Notes under the pieces: model-generated | Databases searched by the model: none | Told to the model about the DNA's origin: nothing | The model's input: the letters and a program-made list of their open reading frames with translations, nothing else | Translations under genes and position numbers: made by a program | Source: Spirochaetales bacterium UBA4629 | Lineage (GTDB): Bacteria > Spirochaetota > Spirochaetia > Sphaerochaetales > Sphaerochaetaceae | Assembly: GCA_002406055.1 (NCBI GenBank) | Contig: DHMZ01000068.1 | Span: 1 to 7,230, forward strand | DNA length: 7,230 nt | Direction: 5' to 3' | Shown: positions 1 through 6,309 of the stretch, piece after piece | How the letters are laid out: each line of letters begins with the position of its first letter | Numbering within the stretch: the first letter of the stretch is position 1

Positions 1-2
1 AC

Positions 3-212
3 AAAGATGAACTAGAGATAATACTGAGAGAAAGGATAAGAGCTGAAGGCTTAGAAAAAGGTTTAGAGGAAGGTAAAAAGAAAGGTATAGAAGAGGGCAA
101 ACTTGAGAGTCTTATCTCTTTAGTTAAGGATGGAGATCTTCCACTAGATAAAGTCATTAAAAAGTCAGGATTGAGCGAAGAAGATATTAAAAAAAGACTA
201 AAGGAAAGCTAA
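3..212 (+). CDS. C-terminal tail of an Rpn-family (PD-(D/E)XK) nuclease/putative transposase, partial
   Basis: An open frame enters from the left edge and ends at TAA 210-212, giving 69 visible residues with no start codon in view. The visible part is highly charged: a helical stretch rich in Glu, Lys and Gly (EKGLEEGKKKGIEEGK) followed by a small domain ending DLPLDKVIKKSGLSEEDIKK. This combination is characteristic of the C-terminus of Rpn / 'PD-(D/E)XK nuclease family transposase' proteins, where a Glu-Gly-Lys linker precedes a short helical module. The nuclease core would lie upstream, outside the window, so catalytic residues cannot be checked. In this family the tail varies and the core is conserved, so the call rests on style rather than on active-site motifs. 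Whether the full gene is intact is unknown. It converges on the SorC-type gene. Confidence 0.6.
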   Translation, partial: KDELEIILRERIRAEGLEKGLEEGKKKGIEEGKLESLISLVKDGDLPLDKVIKKSGLSEEDIKKRLKES

Positions 213-246
213 CTTAAACTTAATATACTCGCTTTAAAAATAAAAG

Positions 247-289
247 AATCCACCAAATAAAGCTCGCTCTAGCTATATTATGATGGATT
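247..289 (-). terminator. Hairpin terminator at the end of the Fe-ADH/SorC operon
   Basis: AATCCA at 247-252 pairs with TGGATT at 284-289. The stem continues through CA/TG and AATA-type pairs with one mismatch and a small bulge, to AGCT 261-264 pairing with AGCT 271-274 around a six-base loop. Read on the minus strand, the stem is followed by CTTTTATTTTTAAA (246 downward), a good T tract, so it best fits termination of the operon ending at 313. On the plus strand the following sequence (TTATTG) is a poor T tract, so termination of the Rpn-like gene from the left is possible but weaker. The rest of 213-312 holds no gene that I can see. Confidence 0.55.
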
Positions 290-312
290 TATTGATTAGC
301 GGTGATTAAGTT

Positions 313-1245
313 TTAAAGAGAGAGAATATATCGTGCAGTAGGAAGATCTGTCGCAAGGACATTGATTAGCCCTGTTTTTAATAGCGATGAGATACTGCCA
401 ATTTTTGAATATCCACTTGCGATTGCTATTCTTTTCTTTACTCTTTTTATTTCATCTAAAGTCATGGAACAGGGGCCGAGTGTTATTGGCTTAATTATTG
501 TTCCTGATTCATCGAAGTAATAGTTTAAATAGTCTCCAGATATTTCTTCTTTAAGCTTGTCTAAATCTTCACTTTTAAAAAAAGTACTCTTTAGCTTAGG
601 GTTTCTAGGAAACGTTACGCCGACGCCTCCTATTATGAAATCTATATCTTTATAATAGTTAGCTCTAAGCTCAGATATATCTTTATTATTTTGGTAGCAT
701 GAAACCAATTCTTTGTAATGTTTATCAAGAGATACACCCCAATTATGAGAATAGTTCTCACATATTTCTTGGGAATTATAGTAGGTTGAGTTGGCCTCTT
801 GTATATCATAGTTAAGTGCAGGCACAATTTTCCACTTTGTTCTCTTTTCTACAACCTTTAGTTTTGTTTTTCCTACTTCCATTACAAAACGTCCCATTCC
901 TATTGCATAGCGGAGATTATTGTTTGGAAATGTTTCAAGAAGATACCTAACGAGCGAATCAGCAATAAAGTCATGTGATGTTTGTTCGTTCGTTGCACCC
1001 GGAACTAAAATTAGTTCTTCAATTCCATACAATGAGTAAAAAAGCTTACTTAGCTTTTCTTGTTCTTCTGGTTGAACAGAAGGAGGATTTAATACAATTT
1101 CAACAAGTCCTCTTTCCTTGGCTAAATTAAGATACTTTCCAATTTGAACATGGGAAACACCTAAGGTTTTTGCTATCTCACTCTTAGTTTTTCCCTTTTC
1201 ATAGTATTTAACAGCAACTTCGAATAGTTTCTCATTTGTTATCAT
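313..1245 (-). CDS. SorC/DeoR-type (sugar-binding) transcriptional regulator
   Basis: A 310-residue protein, the usual full length of SorC-family regulators. Residues about 5-50 form an N-terminal helix-turn-helix (KSEIAKTLGVSHVQIGKYLN). Residues about 65-310 are the SorC effector-binding domain, related to sugar-phosphate isomerase folds. Family landmarks are visible: YAIGMGRFV near 113-121, IDFIIGGVGV at 201-210, SGDYLNYYFDESG at 236-248, and the C-terminal block IAIASGYSKIGSI...LATDLPTARYIL. The family binds sugar phosphates or similar metabolites and controls neighbouring catabolic genes. The ATG is preceded by GAGG six bases upstream, inside the last codons of the Fe-ADH gene, with only 3 bases between the two genes, so they are almost certainly co-transcribed and translationally coupled. 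The likely target is its own operon promoter in 2431-2626 (inference). The effector cannot be read from sequence, and no sugar kinase or transporter gene lies beside it. Confidence 0.88.
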   Translation of the reverse strand: MITNEKLFEVAVKYYEKGKTKSEIAKTLGVSHVQIGKYLNLAKERGLVEIVLNPPSVQPEEQEKLSKLFYSLYGIEELILVPGATNEQTSHDFIADSLVRYLLETFPNNNLRYAIGMGRFVMEVGKTKLKVVEKRTKWKIVPALNYDIQEANSTYYNSQEICENYSHNWGVSLDKHYKELVSCYQNNKDISELRANYYKDIDFIIGGVGVTFPRNPKLKSTFFKSEDLDKLKEEISGDYLNYYFDESGTIIKPITLGPCSMTLDEIKRVKKRIAIASGYSKIGSISSLLKTGLINVLATDLPTARYILSL

Positions 1246-1248
1246 GAT

Positions 1249-2430
1249 TTACCTCATGAGCCTATAGATTTCTTTAATATCATCTTTTTCGAGAACACGA
1301 ATATCACCAAGAGTTCTTGTCGAGAAGAATGATGCTTTTGATGCTAACTCTTCTATATCATCCTCTGTAGGATAGATATTTAAATCACTTAAATGTGTTG
1401 GCATATTTATGCTCTTATAGAAAGAAATAAACGCTTCTATTGTTCTTTCTCCATCTTTAAGACTATCGTTAGTTTTCTCTAAGTTAAAGACTCTATAGCC
1501 TAAATGGGCAAATTTTTCAGGCTTATAAGAAAGGGTGTATCTTGCCCAAGCTGGCCAAACTATAGCGAGTCCTGCACCGTGAGCAATATCATATTTGCCA
1601 GATAGTTCGTGTTCAATTTGGTGTGTTGCCCAATCTCCGCGGGCACTGTTACCTAGGGCCATTAAGCCATTATGTGATATAGAGGAACCCCACATAAGAG
1701 ATGCTCTTGCACTATATGATGTTGGGTTCTTTAATGCTTCAATGCCTTGCTCTTTTATGTTCTTTATGAACTCAAGAGATATATCTTCTGTGAGAGGGAG
1801 AGAGTAATCTTTTATGAAATATCTTTCCATTGTATGCATTTGAATATCTACAATAGCGCATGATGTTTCATAAGGCGGAAGCGTATATGTTAGTTCTGGA
1901 TTTAAAAGTGCAAACTTTAGTCTACATACATCACTATTGCAGCCGCGTTTTAGTGCACCATCATCATTTGTAATTACAGAGCTATCACTCATTTCAGAGC
2001 CAGCTGCAGCCATCGTTAAAATGGCGCCAACGCCAACACTTTCCTTTGGAATAGCTTTCTTTGAATAGAAATCCCATACATCTCCATCATACTTGAGGCC
2101 ATAACCTATAGCTTTAGAAGAGTCAATTACAGAACCTCCTCCAAGTGCAAGTATGAAGTCAATATTCTCTTTCTTGCCAAGTTCAATACCTTTTCTGACA
2201 AGAGAAAGTCTTGGATTAGGAACAACTCCAGGTAAAAGAATATATGCAATGTTATCCTCGTCTAGTTTTTTTGTTACCTTTGCTAATAAGCCACTTTTTT
2301 CGATTCTGTTAGAACCATAGTGGATTAATACTCTCTTTTTTCCTTCTTTTTTTATTTCTTCTCCAACTTTATCTTCAGCATTTGGGCCAAAGGTAATTCT
2401 TGTTGGCGCATAATATGTTGTTAAGTTCAT
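1249..2430 (-). CDS. Iron-containing alcohol dehydrogenase (YqhD/butanol dehydrogenase-like)
   Basis: A 393-residue group III (Fe-dependent) alcohol dehydrogenase of normal length. The N-terminal Rossmann-like half carries the GGGS dinucleotide loop at 97-100 (ALGGGSVIDSSKAI). The C-terminal helical half has the four metal ligands expected by comparison with E. coli YqhD: D195 and H199 (VDIQMH), H270 (DWATH) and H284 (DIAHG). The stretch HQIEHELSGKYDIAHG closely resembles clostridial butanol dehydrogenases and Bacillus YugJ/YugK. The enzyme should reduce an aldehyde to the alcohol, or the reverse, in the cytoplasm. G39-S40, where NAD-preferring members tend to carry an acidic residue, suggests NADPH use, but this is inference. 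The start is supported by GGAG (plus-strand 2438-2441) seven bases before the ATG. It is the first gene of an operon with the SorC-type regulator. The true substrate is not determinable; an aldehyde made during sugar breakdown is plausible. Confidence 0.92.
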   Translation of the reverse strand: MNLTTYYAPTRITFGPNAEDKVGEEIKKEGKKRVLIHYGSNRIEKSGLLAKVTKKLDEDNIAYILLPGVVPNPRLSLVRKGIELGKKENIDFILALGGGSVIDSSKAIGYGLKYDGDVWDFYSKKAIPKESVGVGAILTMAAAGSEMSDSSVITNDDGALKRGCNSDVCRLKFALLNPELTYTLPPYETSCAIVDIQMHTMERYFIKDYSLPLTEDISLEFIKNIKEQGIEALKNPTSYSARASLMWGSSISHNGLMALGNSARGDWATHQIEHELSGKYDIAHGAGLAIVWPAWARYTLSYKPEKFAHLGYRVFNLEKTNDSLKDGERTIEAFISFYKSINMPTHLSDLNIYPTEDDIEELASKASFFSTRTLGDIRVLEKDDIKEIYRLMR

Positions 2431-2437
2431 TTTCTTA

Positions 2438-2441
2438 CTCC
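2438..2441 (-). promoter_or_regulatory. Shine-Dalgarno site of the Fe-ADH gene
   Basis: On the minus strand this reads GGAG followed by seven bases and ATG, a canonical ribosome binding site. It fixes the Fe-ADH start at 2430. Confidence 0.7.
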
Positions 2442-2482
2442 GTATATGATGATAAAAGAAAGCTTCTTCTCTTTAAAGTTAA

Positions 2483-2511
2483 TTTATAGAAAAACTCTAT
2501 TGAATAGGAAG
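2483..2511 (-). promoter_or_regulatory. Candidate promoter of the Fe-ADH/SorC operon
   Basis: On the minus strand a TATAAA -10-like hexamer (plus 2483-2488) lies about 55 bases upstream of the Fe-ADH start. The -35 position at 16-17 bases spacing is weak (TTCCTA or CTTCCT). A better -35 match, TTGACG (plus 2513-2518), sits 24 bases away, which is too far for a standard sigma-70 promoter. A poor -35 would suit an activator-dependent promoter, but this is conjecture. Confidence 0.3.
2497..2507. promoter_or_regulatory. Candidate operator: palindrome CTATTGAATAG
   Basis: A perfect 5+1+5 inverted repeat lies just upstream of the TATAAA-like hexamer on the minus strand, about 70 bases before the Fe-ADH start. 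SorC-family regulators bind dyads near the promoter of their own operon, so this is a reasonable operator candidate. An 11-base palindrome can also arise by chance in AT-rich DNA, and no second copy is evident. Confidence 0.28.
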
Positions 2512-2541
2512 ACGTCAAACAGACTATTTTCATCTTTATAT

Positions 2542-2575
2542 CTATCAATTGAAAACGGAAATAAGATAGTATCAT
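2542..2575 (+). promoter_or_regulatory. Candidate promoter with internal dyad upstream of the panE-like gene
   Basis: TTGAAA (2549-2554) and TATCAT (2570-2575) each match the sigma-70 hexamers at five of six positions, but the spacer is only 15 bases. CTATC (2542-2546) and GATAG (2565-2569) form an inverted repeat overlapping these elements, which could be an operator for either divergent transcript. The predicted transcript would have a leader of about 45 bases. Confidence 0.3.
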
Positions 2576-2626
2576 CCATCAATTATTAGGTAGAAGCTTT
2601 GCGACTATTTGTTGTAAACTTTAACA

Positions 2627-3526
2627 ATGAAAACCGTTATTATTGGTCGTGGCTGTGTTGGTGCAACTGTAATGCACAATATATATGAGAATGACGAAGC
2701 ATTCTTTCTTGTTGATAAGGCTCGTGAATATAGGACAAAATCTCCTATTATATTTAATGGAGAACCATTATCTTGCAAGACAATAACAGAGAGAGATAGC
2801 TTTGCTTCTGATTTAATAATAAACACAGTAAAAAACTATGATTTAGATAGCACAATAGAACTGATGAGGCCTTTCGTAGGTCCTAATACAATTATTATGC
2901 CACTTCAAAATGGCATAGAAAGTGAAGCAGTGCTATCATCAGCATTTGGCAAAGACAAGGTAATTTATAGTTTTATCTCAGGTCTTTCTTCCTCTCGTGA
3001 GGGTTCTTCTATTACTTCATTTACTCCCGGCTTAATTACATTTGGTTTAGATACAGAAGATCAAAAAGAAAGAGTAGAGAAACTTAGAGACTATTTTTCT
3101 AATACTAATCAGCCATTCTTTGTTTCTCCTTCTATCCATCATGACCAATGGGTAAAATTCATGACTAACACATCTTTCAACACTTTAAGCGCTCTCTTAG
3201 GTTTTAATTATGGTGAAATAGCTAATAACCAGGATGTAATAAGGGCACTAAGGCTTGTTGCTAGAGAGGTGCAAACAGTTGCGTTAAAGGAGAATATTGT
3301 AATAACGCAAGATGATGTTGAGAAAATGATAAAAAGTACGCTATCTCTTCCACCGAAAGGGCGTAGCAGTATGCTTGATGACGTAATAAACGGAAGAAGA
3401 ACAGAGAATAGGTGGTTCTGTGGTTCTCTTTCGGCACTAGCAAAAAAGCATTCAATTAAGACCCCTTATTCTGATTTATTGTATATTCTACTAGAGGCGA
3501 AGATTAATGAACGAGAGTCAGATTAA
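2627..3526 (+). CDS. Ketopantoate reductase family protein (PanE/ApbA-like)
   Basis: A 299-residue two-domain oxidoreductase of normal family length. The N-terminal NAD(P)-binding fold starts with GRGCVG (7-12), a GxGxxG loop. LQNG places the conserved Asn at N95. The C-terminal domain begins with HDQWVKFMTNTSFN, giving the catalytic Lys K177 and the Asn pair N181 and N185. The SSMLDDVINGRRTE block (247-260) supplies the conserved Ser and E260. All residues known to matter in E. coli PanE therefore have counterparts, so an active NADPH-dependent 2-oxoacid reductase is expected. Ketopantoate reduction in pantothenate synthesis is the reference activity, but this family contains many paralogues with other substrates. 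No panB or panC is adjacent, so I give no symbol. The ATG fits because the Rossmann strand begins at residue 2. No Shine-Dalgarno is visible before it. Its last 20 bases overlap the DprA-like gene. Confidence 0.85.
   Translation: MKTVIIGRGCVGATVMHNIYENDEAFFLVDKAREYRTKSPIIFNGEPLSCKTITERDSFASDLIINTVKNYDLDSTIELMRPFVGPNTIIMPLQNGIESEAVLSSAFGKDKVIYSFISGLSSSREGSSITSFTPGLITFGLDTEDQKERVEKLRDYFSNTNQPFFVSPSIHHDQWVKFMTNTSFNTLSALLGFNYGEIANNQDVIRALRLVAREVQTVALKENIVITQDDVEKMIKSTLSLPPKGRSSMLDDVINGRRTENRWFCGSLSALAKKHSIKTPYSDLLYILLEAKINERESD
3495..3497 (+). promoter_or_regulatory. Shine-Dalgarno of the DprA-like gene inside the panE-like gene
   Basis: AGAGGCGA at 3493-3500, with the core AGG nine bases before the ATG at 3507, lies within the final codons of the panE-like gene. 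It supports the 3507 start and translational coupling of the two genes. Confidence 0.5.
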
Positions 3527-4409
3527 AGAGAAAGCTATTGCATACGAAGCTCTTCTCGCTTTTTTTTCTGATGAGAAAAAAGCTTGGGAAGTGCTTGAAA
3601 GCCTTAACATAGACTATTCTTCTTCGTTTGCATCATATACAAGAGAATTCACATCATCAATGGAAGAAGAAGCTCGCTTTAATTCTATTTGGCGTAATAT
3701 TCGCTCTTCGTTTCTTTCTTCAAAGATTGAGTTTTCTGTTATTAATAATCCTGGTGATGTCCATTTTCTTTACTATACAGGAAACAAAGATATACTCACA
3801 AATCCAAAGCTTACATTTCTTGGTTCAGTTATGCCATCTCTTCAGGCTCGTCAAGATACAGCTTTAGTTGTAATTGAAGCGATAAAAAATGGTTATACTA
3901 TAATGGCACCATTTGAATCTGGACTTGGACCATACGCTCTCTCTGTTGCTATAAAAATGGGAGGAAATGTTGTCGCAGTGCTCTCTTCTGAGTTATCTAA
4001 ATGTCCCAACGAAGCTCTCTTGCCACTAATGGAGAAAATATACGATAAAGGTATGCTTTTGACACAATTTGCTCCATCAGTAAAAAGAGAAAAATGGCAT
4101 GTTGTACTACGAAATAGATTCCTTTCTTCTTTCTCAGATGGTTTCTATTTTGCAGAGGAGAAAGATGGTGGCCCATCTTGGTCAATAATAGATGGAGCTC
4201 TAAAGAGTGGGAAAAGGGTAGCAATAGCATCTTCTGCTATCTTAAATCCTAACTATACATGGTGTAGAGACAGACTAGATAAAGGTGCTTTTTCAATAAA
4301 AAAACCAAGTGAAATAAAAAAGCTTTTTGCTTCCAAAACAAAGAAGAAGGAAACAAGCGAAAAAAATGAGCCAGATTTATTCTCCTTTTTTGGAGAGAAC
4401 GAATGCTAG
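3507..4409 (+). CDS. dprA: Divergent DprA/Smf-like DNA-processing protein
   Basis: A 300-residue protein. Residues about 5-65 are a helical N-terminal segment. Residues about 75-265 align by eye with the DprA Rossmann-like domain: FLYYTGNKDIL matches the 'lFyrGd' entry strand, TFLGS (103-107) stands where DprA has VGSR, ESGLGPYAL (137-145) replaces SGLARGID, VVAVLSSELSKCPNEA (155-170) replaces the 'AVLGcGld..YP' loop, and RNRFLSSFSDGFYFAEE (202-218) matches the conserved RNRiiaglS block. In known DprA this fold binds single-stranded DNA and loads RecA during transformation and recombination. The two glycine-rich signatures are degenerate, and the C-terminal winged helix of many DprAs is missing. 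In its place is a Lys-rich tail of about 35 residues ending DLFSFFGENEC. It is coupled to the panE-like gene and lies upstream of alaS. DprA-like membership is fairly sure; the function is not. Confidence 0.68.
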   Translation: MNESQIKEKAIAYEALLAFFSDEKKAWEVLESLNIDYSSSFASYTREFTSSMEEEARFNSIWRNIRSSFLSSKIEFSVINNPGDVHFLYYTGNKDILTNPKLTFLGSVMPSLQARQDTALVVIEAIKNGYTIMAPFESGLGPYALSVAIKMGGNVVAVLSSELSKCPNEALLPLMEKIYDKGMLLTQFAPSVKREKWHVVLRNRFLSSFSDGFYFAEEKDGGPSWSIIDGALKSGKRVAIASSAILNPNYTWCRDRLDKGAFSIKKPSEIKKLFASKTKKKETSEKNEPDLFSFFGENEC

Positions 4410-4422
4410 AAAAGGTAATCTA

Positions 4423-4452
4423 TTGACCTAAATGTAGTCTCAGTAATAACAT
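4423..4452 (+). promoter_or_regulatory. Candidate alaS promoter
   Basis: TTGACC (4423-4428) is a good -35 match. Downstream are two overlapping -10 candidates, TAATAA (4444-4449, 15-base spacer) and TAACAT (4447-4452, 18-base spacer). Transcription would start around 4456-4460, giving a leader of roughly 20-25 bases before alaS. I see no T-box or other structured leader. Confidence 0.45.
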
Positions 4453-4479
4453 CTCAATAATTTATAAAAGGAAAAAATA

Positions 4480-6273
4480 ATGAAACCTATTACAGCTAAT
4501 GAGCTAAGAAAAAAGTATATCGAGTTCTTTGTCTCTAAGGGACATAAGCAGATTTCTGGCGCATCTTTGATTCCGGAAAATGACCCAACTGTTCTTTTTA
4601 CAACAGCTGGCATGCACCCACTCGTACCATATTTATTAGGAGAAAAACATCCAGCAGGAGATAAGCTTTGTGATTATCAGAAGTGTATTCGTACTGGAGA
4701 TATTGATAGTGTAGGAGATCCTAACCATCTAACATTCTTTGAAATGCTTGGTAACTGGTCTCTTGGAGCTTACTCTAAGACCGATATGATTGGTTATTCC
4801 TTTGAATTTATGACAAAGGTCCTTGAAATCCCAGTTGATAAGCTTTCTGTTACAGTTTTTGCTGGAGATGAAAGTGTTCCTAGAGATACAGAGGCTGCAT
4901 CTAAGTGGGAGTCTTTAGGCATTCCTAAGGAAAGAATCTACTTCATGCCACGTGAAGATAACTGGTGGGGACCTGCAGGTGAAACAGGACCTTGTGGCCC
5001 AGATAGTGAAATGTTCATCGATACAGGAAGAGAAAAGTGCTCTCCAGATTGTAAGCCTGGCTGTCATTGTGGAAAGTATTTCGAAATCTGGAATGATGTA
5101 TTCATGCAATATAGAAAAGAGAAAGATGGCACATATCACGAGATGGAGAGAAAGTGTATCGATACTGGCATGGGTATTGAAAGAACAATTGCTATTCTCC
5201 AGGGAAAGAAGAGTGTATATGAAACAGAGGTATTCCAGCCTATTATTAGAGCTATAGAAGGCCTTTGCGGAAAGAAGTATGGTGACAACGAAGAGGATGA
5301 TGTTTCTATCCGTATTATCTCAGACCATGTAAGAACAAGTGTATTTATTCTTGGCGACCAAAAGGGTATGGCACCAGGTAATGTTGGTCAAGGTTATATT
5401 CTTCGCCGTCTTATCAGAAGAGCTGTAAGACATGGAAAGAAGCTAGGTATTGATCATCCATTCCTATCTGAATTAGCTAAGGTTGTACTTGATCTCTATG
5501 GAGAGCCATATCCTGAGCTCATTGAGCACAAGGATTTTATCTTTGATGAATTAACTAAAGAAGAAGAGAAGTTCTCTAAAACACTTACTAATGGTGAAAA
5601 GGAATTTGAGAAAATTCTTCCAAATTTAATGAAGGGCAATAGTCGTGTTATTGGTGGACGTATCGCATTTAAGCTTTATGATACTTATGGTTTCCCAATT
5701 GAATTGACAGAGGAATTAGCAAAAGAACATGGCTTTACTGTAGATAAGAAAGGCTTTGAAGAGGCATTTGAGAAGCATCAGGCTATTAGCCGTGCAGGAG
5801 CTGAACAGCAGTTTAAAGGAGGTCTTGCTGACCATAGCGAAGCTACAACAGCACTTCATACTGCAACTCATCTTTTACATAAGGCCCTCTCTGTTGTTCT
5901 AGGTGGATATGTTAAGCAGCTTGGTTCTAACATTACTGCTGAAAGATTAAGATTCGACTTCAACCATCCTCAAGCTTTGACAAAAGAGGAATTAAAGGCT
6001 GTTGAAGATCTTGTTAATGAACAGATTAAGAAAGACCTTCCTGTTGTTTGTGAGACTATGACACTAGATGAAGCAAGAGCAAAGGGCGCAGCTGCTCAGT
6101 TTGATGCTAAATATGGCGAAAAAGTAAAGGTTTACTCTATCGGAGATTTCTCAATTGAAGTCTGTGGAGGACCCCATGTTGAGCATACTGGTCAGCTTGG
6201 TCACTTTAAGATTGTAAAAGAGCAATCTTCATCTGCTGGAGTAAGAAGAATAAAAGCTATTCTTGAGAAATAA
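4480..6273 (+). CDS. alaS: Alanyl-tRNA synthetase, short (spirochaete-type) form
   Basis: This class II synthetase charges tRNA-Ala with alanine in the cytoplasm. The catalytic domain (about 1-240) shows the hallmark blocks TTAGMHPLVPYLLG, CIRTGDIDSVGDPNHLTFFEMLGNW (given here as landmarks near 41-93), GETGPCGPDSE (167-177) and motif 3 with DTGMGIERT (228-236). The tRNA-recognition region contains GYILRRLIRRAVRHGKKLG (305-323). The editing domain retains its zinc ligands H460 and H464 (ALHTATH) plus C562 and H566 (CGGPH). The protein ends just after AGVRRIKAIL, so the C-terminal DHHA1/C-Ala part of the usual ~870-residue enzyme is absent. The stop is followed at once by a terminator, so this is a genuine short form, as in Borrelia. 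A cluster C187, C191, C195, C197 lies in the catalytic domain and may bind zinc (inference). AAGG upstream of the ATG provides a ribosome site. Confidence 0.97.
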   Translation: MKPITANELRKKYIEFFVSKGHKQISGASLIPENDPTVLFTTAGMHPLVPYLLGEKHPAGDKLCDYQKCIRTGDIDSVGDPNHLTFFEMLGNWSLGAYSKTDMIGYSFEFMTKVLEIPVDKLSVTVFAGDESVPRDTEAASKWESLGIPKERIYFMPREDNWWGPAGETGPCGPDSEMFIDTGREKCSPDCKPGCHCGKYFEIWNDVFMQYRKEKDGTYHEMERKCIDTGMGIERTIAILQGKKSVYETEVFQPIIRAIEGLCGKKYGDNEEDDVSIRIISDHVRTSVFILGDQKGMAPGNVGQGYILRRLIRRAVRHGKKLGIDHPFLSELAKVVLDLYGEPYPELIEHKDFIFDELTKEEEKFSKTLTNGEKEFEKILPNLMKGNSRVIGGRIAFKLYDTYGFPIELTEELAKEHGFTVDKKGFEEAFEKHQAISRAGAEQQFKGGLADHSEATTALHTATHLLHKALSVVLGGYVKQLGSNITAERLRFDFNHPQALTKEELKAVEDLVNEQIKKDLPVVCETMTLDEARAKGAAAQFDAKYGEKVKVYSIGDFSIEVCGGPHVEHTGQLGHFKIVKEQSSSAGVRRIKAILEK

Positions 6274-6276
6274 AGA

Positions 6277-6309
6277 TAAAGGGCCTAAGCTTAAGCTGTG
6301 GGCCCTTTA
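6277..6309. terminator. Bidirectional terminator between alaS and the XRE-type gene
   Basis: TAAAGGGCC (6277-6285) pairs perfectly with GGCCCTTTA (6301-6309) to give a 9-bp stem. An inner AGCTTAAGCT can extend it. On the plus strand it is followed by CATTTTC, and on the minus strand by TCTTTATTTC, both moderately T-rich, as expected for a terminator shared by convergent genes. The right arm and part of the loop encode the last five residues and the stop of the XRE-type protein. Confidence 0.8.

Noticed and set aside
291..370. Ten-base direct repeat ATTGATTAGC at 291-300 and 361-370
   Set aside because: It is short and AT-rich, one copy lies inside the SorC-type coding sequence, and there are no flanking mobile-element features. 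Chance is a sufficient explanation.
1595..1807. A 70-residue plus-strand open frame within the Fe-ADH gene
   Set aside because: It lies wholly antisense to a well-supported gene, has no recognisable domain, and is explained by codon bias of the real gene.
3997..4230. A 77-residue minus-strand open frame within the dprA-like gene
   Set aside because: It is antisense to a supported coding region, and its Leu/Ser-rich composition mirrors the codons on the other strand.
4410..4479. T-box or riboswitch leader before alaS
   Set aside because: Only about 70 bases lie between the genes, with a promoter-like stretch and a ribosome site and no room or stem structure for a T-box.
4952..5257. A 101-residue plus-strand open frame within alaS
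   Set aside because: It is an out-of-frame shadow of the strongly conserved synthetase, with no family resemblance.
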